Of a stretch of 64,000 nt of DNA, positions 10,284 to 21,140 are shown one piece after another (position 1 is the stretch's first letter; each line of letters begins with the position of its first letter). The stretch is taken from contig CP136061.1 in the NCBI GenBank assembly GCA_032622095.1, positions 89,890,983-89,954,982 of the forward strand, written 5' to 3'. The notes under the pieces are model-generated. The model was given only the letters and a program-made list of their open reading frames with translations, searched no databases and was not told the DNA's origin. A program made the position numbers and the translations under genes. The DNA comes from Siphonodentalium dalli (lineage: Eukaryota > Mollusca > Scaphopoda > Gadilida > Siphonodentaliidae).

Positions 10284-10531
10284 TTAACACTTTCATGATG
10301 GGAGCTGCACTGGCACAGCATTAAAGATCCTGTGCCAGTGCATTCTCTTATATATGCGAGTCTCCCATAGGAATAGAATACACTGGCTTACATGTCAAGG
10401 TAAATAACGTTAGGCCAATGCATTCTCTTATATATGTGAGGCTCGCTATGGGAGACTCACATATTTAAGAGAATGCATTGGCACAGGGTTTTTCGCAAAA
10501 TTTCAGGAAGCTTCAGTCATGGAAGGGTTAA
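10284..10531. mobile_element. TTAA-type MITE, CATGATGGGAGC sub-family, full length
   Basis: The left end TTAACACTTTCATGATGGGA and right end TCATGGAAGGGTTAA are similar but not identical. It holds a damaged cassette (10335-10400) and a whole one (10418-10490). Confidence 0.8.
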
Positions 10532-10587
10532 TCAAATGCTAGTGGATGATTATGGGTGATTGGAATGGGATGAGACAACAAGCCGCC

Positions 10588-10803
10588 TATAGTAATGCTC
10601 TTAGTAATCGACTTCTTAGCCACAGCAGAATTATGGGTAACTTTTCAGGATTTAGTCGGAAATATGGCTTGTTGCCATTCATCGGAAAGCTCTCGGGAGA
10701 GTTCTCCGATGAATGGCAACAAGCCATATTTCCGACTAAATCCTGAAAAGTTACCCATAATTCTGCTGTGGTTAAGAAGTCGATTACTTGGAGCATTACT
10801 GTA
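10588..10803. mobile_element. TA-type palindromic MITE, full length
   Basis: A 216-bp near-perfect palindrome with ends TATAGTAATGC / GCATTACTGTA and the usual arms, differing only by a few bases between arms. The overlapping frames on both strands simply mirror the palindrome. Confidence 0.9.
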
Positions 10804-10977
10804 TATTGTGGCTTTGTAAGTCTGCTCTCAGATCACTCAAATGTCCCTGATGACATAAGGCCATTTGGGGCAAGTCAGACGGGAATTTTGGCTGATTTGT
10901 AACTAGATAACTCAGTGATGAATTTGATAGATAGCAAGAGAATAAGATAAGAAGTGGAGTGGGGTGAGATTTGGGAA

Positions 10978-11434
10978 TTAACCTTTTCAGTGCCAAGTCC
11001 GATTTTTGTATCAACCCATACACCCTGTGCCAATGCATGGTCGACTCGCATATATAAGAGAATGCATTGGCCTAACAATTTTTCATCATTTGTTATTATT
11101 TTTTACAATTTTTTACAATTTTAATATTTTGTTCTTATTTCTACTCTCTTTCAGTGCCAGACTTATTTTGTAGGTTTAGTGCCAGGGAATCTTACGTTTT
11201 TCATGGGCATCAAAATTATTACTATGAATACTTGGTGATAGTTTTGAGTTATAACATGCCCCTAAGGTTTTAACCAGTTTGTTTTTAAATTCGCTATAGC
11301 ATGCTTAAGCAGACCCAAAAAAAATTCAACCCAAAAAACAAAAAAAATCTTTATTTTTTTTATTTTTTTAGGGCCGATTTCACAGACCGTAAATTAGGGC
11401 CGATGAGATCGGCCCCTGGCACTGAAAGGGTTAA
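10978..11434. mobile_element. TTAA-type MITE, CAGTGCCA sub-family, reverse orientation
   Basis: Starts TTAACCTTTTCAGTGCCAAG and ends CTGGCACTGAAAGGGTTAA. It is the reverse of 8144-8595. Half of the hairpin cassette is deleted (11028-11070). Confidence 0.85.
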
Positions 11435-11801
11435 GGGTAACCAAGGAAATGAAAGGACAGTAGTTAGATTTAAGATAGTTTGGGAAGAGAGGACGGTCAG
11501 TTGGGGGAAATTGGCATACAGCTGTTGAATATGTATCTGTATGTTGTCAAGGGCAGAATCCTCTCGGATGTATCAGCACGTGGGCTGGGAATTTGGACTG
11601 ATGTTTGGTGTTGTTTTGTCCAGTGCTGTTATATCGCACAAACTATCCTCCTCCAGTTTATTCAAATATATGTTCAAATGTAGGATAGTTCTTGGATAGA
11701 ATGAATTTTGAAATTCCACGGTGTTCGCCTTGATAATATCGAGATATTACAATCGTATTTCTCGTATTTTGTGGTACAGTGTGTAGTACTAGTCAAAAGA
11801 G
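11435..11801. other. Unannotated stretch
   Basis: Slightly less AT-rich than the surroundings. No exon with paired splice sites found. Confidence 0.4.
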
Positions 11802-12296
11802 TAGATCATACCATGAATCTCTACTCTGGCTAACGCCCGTAGAGATCATATTCCACCAGTACAAAACCTGGGAACTTTTTGAAGTTTTGACATGGAGCCT
11901 TATAAAGTCAAAAAAATAAAGTGGGGAATATCTGTTCCTTAATAATGTACTTCACTGTAGGGTGTGGGTCCCAACTCGAAATTTCACGATGTAAGTGAAA
12001 TTGTGAGCGATTTTGCGTTGAGTCTCTTACAATTATGGCATTTCTCCTGTGTAACTAATTCGAATTTATTATGATATCGGCTCACAAAAGTAAGATAAAA
12101 GCATGCAATTTAAGGTTGGGACATTCACCTGCAATGAAGTACATTATTAAGGAACAATTAACAACTAAGATATATTTCCCCACATTTTTCAACTATAAGG
12201 TTCCCTGTCAAAACTTCAAAAAGTTCTAAGGTTTTGTACTGGTGGAATATGATCTCTACGGCATTAGCCAGAGTAGAGATTCATGGCAGGATCTAG
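11802..12296. mobile_element. Foldback element, about 150-bp inverted arms
   Basis: The left arm (CATGAATCTCTACTCTGGCT, then ACTTTTTGAAGTTTTGACA) is matched inverted at 12200-12290. The arms extend inward through AATAATGTACTTCA / TGAAGTACATTATT. Flanks carry CTAGTCAAAA on both sides, a possible target duplication. A fragment lies at 3112-3180. The frame starting at 12242 begins in this arm, so its N-terminus is not a real start. Confidence 0.8.
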
Positions 12297-13414
12297 TCAA
12301 AACAGGTGTACAGACAGAGACCACACTGAGTTCAAATAGAAAGTTGTTGAAATTCCGCCAATCAAATAATAAATTTCAAGATATGAGAATGTCACAGTAT
12401 TCAGAAATTTTACATGAAACATATTTGCTTCTCAAGGTATCAAAATTTTACACATTACGATATTTAATGCAAAAGCAATTTGCGAAGTTTCCAACTTTTC
12501 AGTTACTAACCTTGATGAAGCTTTATTTTCCTGACAACACTGCACGGTGGTTTCTTACAACTAAAGCTCAAGGCTTAGTGTGGGTATATCACACATAGCT
12601 GGCATTGAGAAGACAATGTCTCATTTTATAATCCAATTGTTATGGTCTGTATGGCTCTTTGACAAAGCATATTGCTGAGCCCTGAATATTAATCTTCAAG
12701 TCAATATGAAATACAGTCAGAACCAAAACAAATCATTCAAGTGAGTTTGTTCTTTTACATATTACTATTCTATTTTCCCATTATACTCTGGAATTTGAAA
12801 GCAAATATTCATACATATATATTGAACATTTTGTTGGGAGAATAGTGTGATACCTTAAGTGGAAACAATATTTGAATAAAAAGTGTATTCAATTAGTTTT
12901 AGGAGATTTAGCCAAATATATTTTCATTTCCATCCTGATAAACAACAAGAAAGTTAACATTTCACCAAATTCTAACCCACATCTTCAATTGCACTATCTG
13001 AATTTTTTTTTTAATGTTCCAAATTGTACCACCTGTGGGCATTAGATATTTTTATCATTGGTTGAATTATTCATACACTTTACAGCTAGCACATGCATAT
13101 ATTCTATTTTATGAACTCGGTGCAAAACTTAAATCTGAAGGATAACAAGAAATCTTAATCTTAATCTTAATCATATAATGAGTAAATGACCCATTTCACC
13201 ATTAATCTGTGGGACAATGATTCTTTATATTAACCTATTCACTGCTTATGACGTCCAGTGCTGGGTCTATGACTTTATGGCCATTTTCCAGTGGAAAAAT
13301 ATTATGGGAATATCACGAAAACCATCAAACTGACTCAGTTGAAAGGTCATTATCATTCACAATCGTGGAACATCATACACTCTTTGAACATATGAACACC
13401 AATCTCTGAGCTCC
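12297..13414. other. Unannotated stretch with a short TTAATC microsatellite
   Basis: The frame running from 12242 to 12598 is open for over 100 codons, but its start is in the foldback arm and nothing identifies it. TTAATC units repeat near 13150-13172. A diverged TTAACC terminus at 13231 has no partner. Confidence 0.4.
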
Positions 13415-13579
13415 AGGCTAGCATCACCAAATTCGCCCTCTGGGAACCTGAGGTGTAAGCAGAATGAGGTCCCCAGAGGGTGAATTTGGTGATGCTAGCC
13501 CGCTATGCGGGGTAGCATCACTAAATTCACCCTCTGAGGACCTCATTCTGCAAATGACAGACACCCTATTTCAAGGCTT
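13415..13579. mobile_element. Palindromic MITE with AAGCCTTG end, left-truncated
   Basis: The right hairpin and right end (CTATTTCAAGGCTT) are intact. The left hairpin is reduced to GGCTAGCATCACCAAATTCG. Confidence 0.85.
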
Positions 13580-13742
13580 GATTATAGACGACTGTTAGTG
13601 TGCTGAACAGATAGTACAGACGTATAGCACACAGCGTGACATTTTACATCCGTACTCAGTACTGACATATAGCAGCCAAGAGGTAAATGATTTTATATAT
13701 GGCATGTATTGCCATAATCTTCACCAGGTACTGACAGTATAC

Positions 13743-13923
13743 TACAGTAATGCCCTAACTCCTTAACCACAGCAGAATTATGGGCAATTTTTCAGGATTT
13801 AGTTGGTGAGAGCTTTCCAATGAATGTCAACAAGCCACATTTCCGACTAAATCTGACTAAATCCTGAAAAATTACCATAATTCTGCTGTGGTTAAGGAGT
13901 CAATTATTTAGAGCATTACTGTA
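13743..13923. mobile_element. TA-type palindromic MITE, decayed
   Basis: TACAGTAATGCCCTAA and GCATTACTGTA ends, with part of the left arm deleted and a small duplication of CGACTAAATC in the right arm. Confidence 0.85.
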
Positions 13924-13976
13924 GATCTGCATCATTAATCCTCAGATTACAATAGTTAATACATGGAGTAATACTC

Positions 13977-14192
13977 ATGCTTAACATTGAAACATTGCCA
14001 GAATGTTATTTGAATGGTCAATTAATTCAAGATACCAATGTGTTATGTCAAAGAGAATTCCAGTTAGAAATCTACAAAGAAATATGGTGTACCATAGCTA
14101 AAGAGATGGGCAAGACCAGGAACAGAATGGCTAAATGTATATCATCCTATAGAGGAGGAATCCAAATTAAACAACTAGATTTGACAATTTCA
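13977..14192 (+). CDS. Candidate exon of an unknown plus-strand gene
   Basis: An open frame (MLNIETLPECYLNGQLIQDT, then a Lys/Arg-rich part) ends at a consensus donor TTTCAG|GTAAGG at 14192. It has mixed hydrophobic and charged residues unlike the repeat frames. The acceptor is unclear (CCAG at 14000 or TACAATAG near 13950). The bases after the donor (GGTAAGGTTCAATCATGT) recur at 19635 after another candidate exon. It could be one gene nested in gene 1 intron 3, or two pieces of one old repeat. Function unknown. Confidence 0.3.
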
Positions 14193-14364
14193 GGTAAGGT
14201 TCAATCATGTGTAAATAAAAGGTCACCAACCACATATCCCCCAAAAAGGTGGCTTTTTAGTAAGGATAGTTTTTTTTTTAACTCTGTCAAAATTCATTGG
14301 AACGTGACCAAATTCAAACTTGGCCATTGCCTACTGACATTTGAACCACATACCAAATATTAAG

Positions 14365-15572
14365 AGATTCAGTTGAATTTAAAATCAATCAGTTAACTAA
14401 AAGTAAAGTTATCATCCGGAAACCAAAATAATCTGCACATTTTATGTTGACAAGGACCATAACTCTGGGGAAAATAGGTAGACCAAACCGAAATTCGAAC
14501 TTGACCTGTATCTTCATGTGGTTAATCCACATACCAAATTAAAAAACAATCGGAGTACAAAAACTAAAGTTATCATCTTTCCGAACGCACATGCATATAT
14601 TCTATCTTATGAACTTTCCGACACTGGATATTTTAATAGTCCCCCCAAAATAATTTGGAGGACAAACAGGGCTAGCTGTAGTGATACACTTGGTCATGAT
14701 ACGAATCATGATGTATCACGATACACTAAATTAGTATTCCCAAATGAATACCAAATGAATTATCACAAAAACTTCCTGGTATTTCAAAATGGATTTTCTC
14801 AAAATATGTCAGGAATTTCTTTGTGAAATTTGGTACAAGCGATTATTGTGACACAATATTTAAGAACAATAAACCCTTTGGATATTACATCCTCATTTAC
14901 TTTACTTTTATGGCATGAAAAATATATAAAATTTCACTGTTTTTCCGGTACAAAGAACTGTAAAATATATTTTTTTCAAAAGTGCAGTTCATATATCCAT
15001 GCTATCAAATCTGAAGATCATGAGAGGAGACTTCTTTTTCTTGATTTGTGAAATTTAATGATTATTTTCAATTAGAAAGGCAACTACTGATAAATAATTT
15101 TCCATATTTGAGAATGTTCATGTCATGCCTGTTGATCAATGAAAAATTGGACTGAGATGAGTTCTGGGATGGGTACATAACCAAGTTAAAGCTGACTGCC
15201 ATATCTCTTAACACTGTGGCATAATTCCAGTTGATTGTTCTTAGCTTGAGTGGACCACACTGCATATCAACATTTGTTTTCATTGGGGTGGAATATTTGT
15301 GACTGCTTTATTCTTCATTATAATATATGAGGACATGATGCTATACTATGCAATTAAATATATAACCCAACATGATGATACAAATGAAGCCTCCTCTCAT
15401 AGAGCCAAGACAATAAGCTATTTGGTGATTGGAGTGTTGTGTGACATTATTAATTTTTCTAGCAGTTCTTGGTACCTAAAGGGATAAAAAAGAAAATAAT
15501 ATTTCCAACCTGTTAAATGTATTGTTGAAAATCTCTTGCCATTTTTGGCTGGATTTATGCAAAAATAGTTTA
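14365..15572. other. Unannotated stretch
   Basis: Several phrases (CACATACCAAAT, AAAGTTATCATC) repeat at 14350, 14400 and 14530-14575, suggesting an old diverged tandem repeat of about 170 bp. A short inverted motif GTATCACGATAC lies near 14715. No exon supported. Confidence 0.4.
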
Positions 15573-15736
15573 TACCTTGAAATAGTGTGTCTGTCATTTG
15601 CAGAATGAGGTCCACAGAGGGTGAATTTAGTGATGCCATCCCGCTTAGCGGGCTAGCATCACCAAATTCACCCTCTGGGGACCTCATTCTGCTTACACCT
15701 CATTCTGCAAATGACAGACACACTATTTCAAGGCTT
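15573..15736. mobile_element. Palindromic MITE with AAGCCTTG ends, one-hairpin form
   Basis: The left end has decayed to ACCTTGAAATAG; the right end CTATTTCAAGGCTT is intact. The second hairpin is missing apart from CCTCATTCTGCAAATG. Confidence 0.85.
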
Positions 15737-16439
15737 GCTTATAAATAGTAAGCTAGATGAGGTAAATACCCAGTACACATGTTAAATAGACATGTAAACT
15801 TGAGAGAACATTGCAGGTTTTGCTCTTTACACATGCCCATCTTAACATATTTCTTAATTTGCTGTATCGTGATACACATGACACAATACGATATTCGTGT
15901 GAAAGTGTATCGTGATACATGCACCACATACTCAAAATGCTTACATTTTCCCACTTCACATCGAGACAATTCATTAAAATATAGTTAAAATTCTCATGTG
16001 TCCTGAAAATATCAATTAGCGGTCTCCAGAACGAAAACTATAGCATAATTGCAAAATATATAAATAAAACAGCTGGCATTTTTATGGAATTAAATGCGGT
16101 TAATGCAAGTCACATGGTGATGTGCAGGTCAATATGCGAAATGAGATAACAGTTCACACCAGTACGCTTCCCGATTGGCTGAAGCACATTTCACTTTATG
16201 ATTTTGTTGATGTTTGGGTTACACGATTGACACACAAGTGACCATGTGAAATTGGGGTAATCCCCAGGTTATTGGGGACAATACAGACTATAAGGATTTT
16301 CTGTAAAGAGGTGCAGTGTGTTAGGATATAACTGTAGTTTTTGTATGTAGACAAGATTGCTAGCACTACTCAGCCTCCGCATTCACAACATGGTTTGAAC
16401 TATGATCTTTTACTGAATTTAGCTTTTGATCACGCAAAC
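15737..16439. other. Unannotated stretch
   Basis: Contains an inverted pair of GTATCGTGATACA near 15862 and 15907, a small hairpin of unknown meaning. Nothing else recognised. Confidence 0.4.
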
Positions 16440-17088
16440 AAGCCTGGATATAGTGTGTCTGACATTTACAGAATGAGGTCACCAGAGGGTGAATTTAGTG
16501 ATGCTATCCCGCATATCTATACCTAAAATCCTGCATAGTGGGCTAGCATAACCAAATTCACACTCTGGGGACCTCATTCTGCATGACCTCATCTGCTATA
16601 GGAGACCTAGGATAAGATTTAAGTTCCCCAGTTGAAGTTTGGGATGTTCACCCATTATACTATACTTTATTTCAGACATAATATGTCCATATCATATTAC
16701 AAATTATAGTGATATATAAATACATGTCATTATATATATACATGTCCACAAAAAGTCAGCACATGCAATTGTTATATTAGGTATACAATAGATTATTCCA
16801 GTTTCTGAATAGTTGAGAGGTAAATTTCAAATCAGATTTATAGTCACATCGATATTGCATTTGATCTTCTGCAAATTATGGGATATAGAAACAGAACAGA
16901 AGGGGAAAAGTAACTAAAAACTATGTTAATTTGAGATTATAGATTCTTCCCAAAAGATGAGGCCTAAGCAGAATGGGGTCCCCAGAGGGTAAATTTGGTG
17001 ATGCTAGCCTGCTGTGTGGGGTTGGATCACTAAATTCACCCTCTGGGTACCTCATTCTGCAAATGACAGATAAACTATTTCAAGGCTT
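16440..17088. mobile_element. Palindromic MITE with AAGCCTTG ends, long form
   Basis: AAGCCTGGATATAG at the left and CTATTTCAAGGCTT at the right, with left and right hairpins separated by about 400 bp of the unique middle, partly replaced by unrelated AT-rich DNA. Flanks show no clear 10-bp duplication. Confidence 0.8.
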
Positions 17089-17398
17089 GGTGGCAATATC
17101 ACTAGCTCAACCCTGAAATGATTGTATTTGAAAAAGAATTGACAGTCTGTGTTGGCGTAGATGGTATATAGATAAAAAGCTTATTTCTTGAGAATGCTAA
17201 AGCCTCTAATGTTTGTCAGTCAACATTTACCCATATTTTGTTACAGTCTATCAAAAATTTAAATGTAAATAGGTGACAGTGATTTTAAATCCATGTGCCT
17301 GTTTAGCTTTAGAAACATATCCTAGTTTTTTATACCAAAATTCCACTTGAGAAATTGTCATCTTCTCAGAGAACTTGATGTGTTTGAATGCCAGATAT

Positions 17399-17580
17399 TT
17401 CCCTACCGGACATTTCCCCACCTGCTCTAAATTCAACAAAGCAGACATTTCCCTACCCGGACATTAAACCCACCAGACATTTACACTCCGTACATTTACC
17501 CACCGTACATTTCTCCGCTTTCTAAATATCAAAACAGGACATTTCCTCACTGGACATTTGCCCACCTTTGGTTGATTCAA
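17399..17580. repeat. Degenerate GGACATTTCCCCACC minisatellite
   Basis: About eight loose copies of GACATTTNCCCACC at irregular spacing. A reverse copy, GGTGGGTAAATGTCC, lies at 17949, so the array may mark the ends of a foldback element covering 17553-17972. Confidence 0.6.
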
Positions 17581-17670
17581 TACTACGGAACATGCCATTA
17601 ATAACACACCTTGGAATTCGTCATTAGTATAGACATATAGCCATCAATATACAGTTTATCACCACCACAA

Positions 17671-17913
17671 TTATTTCTTATATGATTTGGAAGTGAAGTT
17701 AAATGTAAAATTCCAGCAGGAATTCACTGAATATGAAATCATACAATGATTGTCAAAACATTGTTCCAACTGCATTGATATTGCTTTAAGCCCGTTGAAG
17801 CACTCTTTGATGCTCGTCTGCTGAGTTGACATCAATTGAGTTAGCTTCACTGTCCTGTCCAAATATTCATTGATGATCGCATTAAAAGTTGTGGGTTCCA
17901 AATACAACTTCAC
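17671..17913 (-). other. Open frame inside a possible foldback element
   Basis: An 80-codon frame with a leucine- and glutamine-rich, helix-like centre (EYLDRTVKLTQLMSTQQTSI). It lies between the inverted GACATTT motifs at 17553 and 17949. It may be a scrap of a transposon protein or of a host exon; no splice sites can be assigned, and it is not needed in gene 1, whose phases already close without it. Confidence 0.25.
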
Positions 17914-18049
17914 GCATATTAATTATAAGTGTGATGAGGAAATGTTAGGTGGGTAAATGTCCAAGTGGGGATATGAACGGATGATGAAATGTCTACTCAT
18001 GAAGGAGGGGAAAGGTCCATAAATATGGGAGGCCCTTTTCACATTTATT

Positions 18050-18240
18050 ATTTATTTGTTCTTAAGTGCAAATATTTGTGCTTAGACGTAAATCATTTGC
18101 GCTTAAGTATAAATCATTTGTGCTTAAGCACAAATCATTTGTGCTTAAGCACAAATCATTTGCGCTTAAGCGCAATTAATATGTGTCTATCAATTTATTT
18201 GTGCTTAAGCGTAAATCATTTGTGCTTAAGTGCAAATACC
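18050..18240. repeat. Palindromic minisatellite around CTTAAG, about 21-bp unit
   Basis: Repeated TTTGTGCTTAAGCACAAAT-like units (variants GCGCTTAAGCGC). Each unit is itself a perfect or near-perfect palindrome. A second cluster lies at 18775-18880. Confidence 0.9.
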
Positions 18241-18397
18241 GAACACTTGCTTACATCCCTCCAATTGTGAATGATTGAGTCCATCTCATAGTATATTAGT
18301 ATGGGCCCATAGTAGTAGCCCCTTACAGACTCGAAAATTGAAGAAAAACATATTCCAGCATCTCTGTCCATGATGTCCCAACAATTGGTGCCTCACT

Positions 18398-18700
18398 CCC
18401 GGAGCTCTAGTATACTTTATTAAAGGGACATCTCCTGCACAGATATATACCATTTCCAAGGCCATAAAAAGGGAATTAGGGGGTTACTGGTGGGGTTTGC
18501 TTCCCTCATATGGTGTAATTATGGACTTGAAATAGGAGAAAACACCCTATTTTCATATTATCACCATCCCTGCCCCCAAGAAATTGTGTCTCCATCCCAG
18601 AGATAAAATATAATTTATGAAAGAGACAGATCTATACCATTTCCATGGTCATAAAAAGGGAATTAGGGGTTACTTGGGGATTGCTTCCCTCATATGGTCG
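18398..18700. repeat. Two diverged direct copies of about 188 bp
   Basis: ATACCATTTCCAAGGCCATA at 18447 and ATACCATTTCCATGGTCATA at 18634, both followed by AAAAAGGGAATTAGGGG and GCTTCCCTCATATGGT. They separate the two CTTAAG clusters. Confidence 0.7.
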
Positions 18701-18774
18701 GCCTGTATAGACTTGGGTGATGTGTTTAGGCCTGTGCCATTTAAAATTAATTCACGGGGGATCAATGCATATGA

Positions 18775-18880
18775 ATTTTTATTTGCGCTTAAGCGCAAAT
18801 CATTTGTGGTTAAGCGTAAACATGATCTATTTGCGCTTAAGCACAAATGATCTGCGCTTAAGCGTAAATATTTTAAGTGC
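18775..18880. repeat. Second CTTAAG palindromic minisatellite cluster
   Basis: Five or so units of TTGCGCTTAAGCGCAAA and variants, same family as 18050-18240. Confidence 0.85.
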
Positions 18881-18983
18881 AAATGACAGACGTTATTTAC
18901 ACTGCGCAAATAAGGAATAAATGTGAAAATGTCCTCCCATACATATACTGCTGAGTTTTGCTCTCTAATTGTAGTGATCATTA

Positions 18984-19390
18984 TATACCCATGACCGAAG
19001 GAAATGGGTATACTGGATTACATGCGTCCGATCCTCTGTCCGCCTGTCCGGGCCGATATATCTCAACCAATACCGGTTGTCGGATCTCAATTAAATTTTG
19101 TATGGTTGTTCACCACGATGAGGACATTCAATGAAGTGTTCAATCATTTTGTTTGGGTTTTTCATTCTAGAGTTATCCATCTTTGTTTATTTAGAAAATT
19201 AGGATTTTTAATCCATTATGAGCAGATATCTCAACCATAGTTGTTGGATCTCAATGAAATTTGGTATGGATGTTCACTACTATGAGGACATTCAATGGAG
19301 TGTTTTGTTCAGATTTTCAGTTCTGGAGTTATTCATGTATGATTATCTGCAAATGTAGATTTTTTGGTGCGTCTCCCTGAGTATCTAAGC
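18984..19390. mobile_element. Element with left hairpin and two tandem monomers of about 170 bp (pearl/Helentron-like layout)
   Basis: Starts with the hairpin TATACCCAT...ATGGGTATA, then a TCCGCCTGTCC stretch, then two related monomers (GATATATCTCAACCA... and GATATCTCAACCATAG...). The same plan, hairpin then short tandem monomers, is seen at 43318-46600 and 50728-51240. Superfamily is inferred from layout only. Confidence 0.5.
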
Positions 19391-19536
19391 CATACGTTAT
19401 AGGTATGCCACATGTGATATCCACCGGGTGACAGTCCAGCACTTGTTAATCATGGTCTCATAGATGGTGTATCACAATGGGGTATATCTGTTTTCAGGAG
19501 TTGGTAAAAAAAAATTAATCTGCAAAATGGTCATCC

Positions 19537-19635
19537 ATGGGGAATCATCCGAGGGTGCCGACAACAAACAGGATGGAGGAGCTATTACCTAAATATGAGG
19601 AGGTCAAATTAAAGAACAAGATTCTACTAAGTGAG
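19537..19635 (+). CDS. Weak candidate exon, plus strand
   Basis: A frame with a charged stretch (MEELLPKYEEVKLKNKILLS) ends at a donor GTGAG|GTAAGA. An acceptor-like TCTGTTTTCAG lies at 19496. The intron start GGTAAGATTCAATCATGT resembles the one after the candidate exon at 13977-14192. It lies inside gene 1 intron 3 on the opposite strand. Unrecognised. Confidence 0.25.
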
Positions 19636-19894
19636 GTAAGATTCAATCATGTTCATTACTTAAATTGCATCAACTATTTTGGTTACTTTTCCTGGTATCT
19701 ATTGTTGTTTCTCATCTTTGCAAAACACAAAACTACCTGATTATGAAAACCAACCAAATTGCGCTGCAAATAAGAACAGCATATGCTAATACAGTGGCTG
19801 TTTCGATAACAGTTCACGCCGTCTGTAAGTACTTATTCCGTCTAATATATTCTAATTCAGCAACGAAACACAAATCATTGAGAAATGATATTAC

Positions 19895-20084
19895 CTTCCA
19901 TACTCTTGAGTCGAGGGTATGCTGTGCTTGGTCGCTGGCTCTCATATAACGGTCTGTGATCCTCTCGTAATGGTCCGGGTCTTGTAAGATTGTTTCTGTA
20001 CCCTAGATATCTGTCCGTCACACCAATATGGTCGGAGAATTGCCGTATTCTATCTGAAGCTTGATAATTCAGTGGCTCAATTCC
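19895..20084 (-). CDS. Gene 1, exon 3
   Basis: A 190-bp exon with acceptor CCTCTTATCAG (ending at 20085) and donor GAAG|GTAATA. Phase 0 at its start fits exon 2; phase 1 at its end fits exon 4. It encodes residues 118-181, open in one frame only, and is rich in Arg, Tyr and Pro (DRIRQFSDHIGVTDRYLGYR and on). Base composition is clearly less AT-rich than the flanks. No known domain recognised. Confidence 0.75.
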
Positions 20085-20140
20085 CTGATAAGAGGATTAA
20101 TGAATCAACGTTTGTTCACAATGAATCTCAATTTTGCATG

Positions 20141-20313
20141 TACAATAATGCCCTAAGTAATCGACTCCTTAACCACAGCAGAATTATGGGTAATTTTTCA
20201 GGATGTGAGAGCTTTCCGATGAATGGCAACAAGCCATATTTCCGACTAAATCCTGAAAAATTACCCATAATTCTGTTGTGGTTAAGGGGTCGATTATTTA
20301 GGGCATTACTGTA
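20141..20313. mobile_element. TA-type palindromic MITE, left arm shortened
   Basis: TACAATAATGCCCTAA / GGGCATTACTGTA. The left arm lacks the GTCGGAAATATGGC part, so the palindrome is lopsided. Lies in gene 1 intron 2. Confidence 0.9.
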
Positions 20314-20369
20314 TGCCATATCCTGAAGAAACATTTCTTTTATAAAAATAATTCAAACCAGGTAAAATT

Positions 20370-20440
20370 TTCAGAATAACACATTGAATAACACACTGAA
20401 TAACACACTGAATAACACACTGAATAACACACAGAATAAC
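20370..20440. repeat. 12-bp tandem repeat (AATAACACACTG)n
   Basis: About six units of GAATAACACACT, the middle ones identical. Confidence 0.9.
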
Positions 20441-20724
20441 ATGGATAAATAGATACACTTTGTTCTTATATTCATTATTGACTGTTCTCCAATAATGAAA
20501 TGTCACGTGTTGAAACCATTGTTATGTAAACAAAACTGTTTAAGTTATTTGTCAACATACATCGCTAACAGTGTACTAATTTCATATATTTTAGTCATAA
20601 ACATGATTTTCAGAAAAAATATTTCAATGCTTTGACCATTTCCAATGTTCATCATCAAGATTTGATTAAACTGTGGTATCTTATTGAACTAATTGGACTT
20701 TTATCAGTAGCTGGTTTTGATATG

Positions 20725-20815
20725 CGAAATCTCATTTTTGATAATAAAATATATTTTACCCCCGAATCCAAAGAAATAGTAATTTAGGATTGTTATTTCA
20801 GATTGTGTATCTTTA
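20725..20815. repeat. Solo arm of the palindromic element at 43086-46839
   Basis: TTTTACCCCCGAATCCAAAG then AAATAGTAATTTAGGA matches the outer arm of the larger palindrome (46775-46835) with several changes. No partner arm nearby. Confidence 0.55.
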
Positions 20816-20856
20816 ATGAAGATATATGTCAGTTGACTCAGATGTAAGATGCATAC

Positions 20857-20996
20857 CTGTCTGAGTTCTGTGAGATTCTCCATGGCCCAATGGTGTAACT
20901 CTCTTAGCTGGTTTTCTTGTTTCTCTTTAATTAAGTCATTGTGCATTTGTGACTTGTACAAGGACAGATACTGAGCAACCTTGTCCAACTGACCAG
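20857..20996 (-). CDS. Gene 1, exon 2
   Basis: A 140-bp exon with acceptor TCTTTTTACAG and donor ACAG|GTATGC. Its first two bases complete an Ala codon with exon 1, and it ends in phase 0 for exon 3. It encodes residues 71-117 (QLDKVAQYLSLYKSQMHNDL and on), rich in Leu, Glu, Lys and Gln with heptad-like spacing, so a short coiled coil is likely. The open frame would run on to 20704 but only through the intron. Confidence 0.75.
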
Positions 20997-21140
20997 CTGT
21001 AAAAAGAAAGATTCCTTATTTTATAATAGGCTCAAAATTAATCATAATTTTAAAAATACCATTTATATTTTGATACCTGAAATGAAAAATTTCATAATTA
21101 ATGTTCAGAATGCTAATTTTTGGGTCATAACATGGAGGAC

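Noticed and set aside
12242-12598. 118-codon open frame as a gene
   Set aside because: Its start lies in the arm of a foldback element and no splice sites or recognisable motif support the rest.
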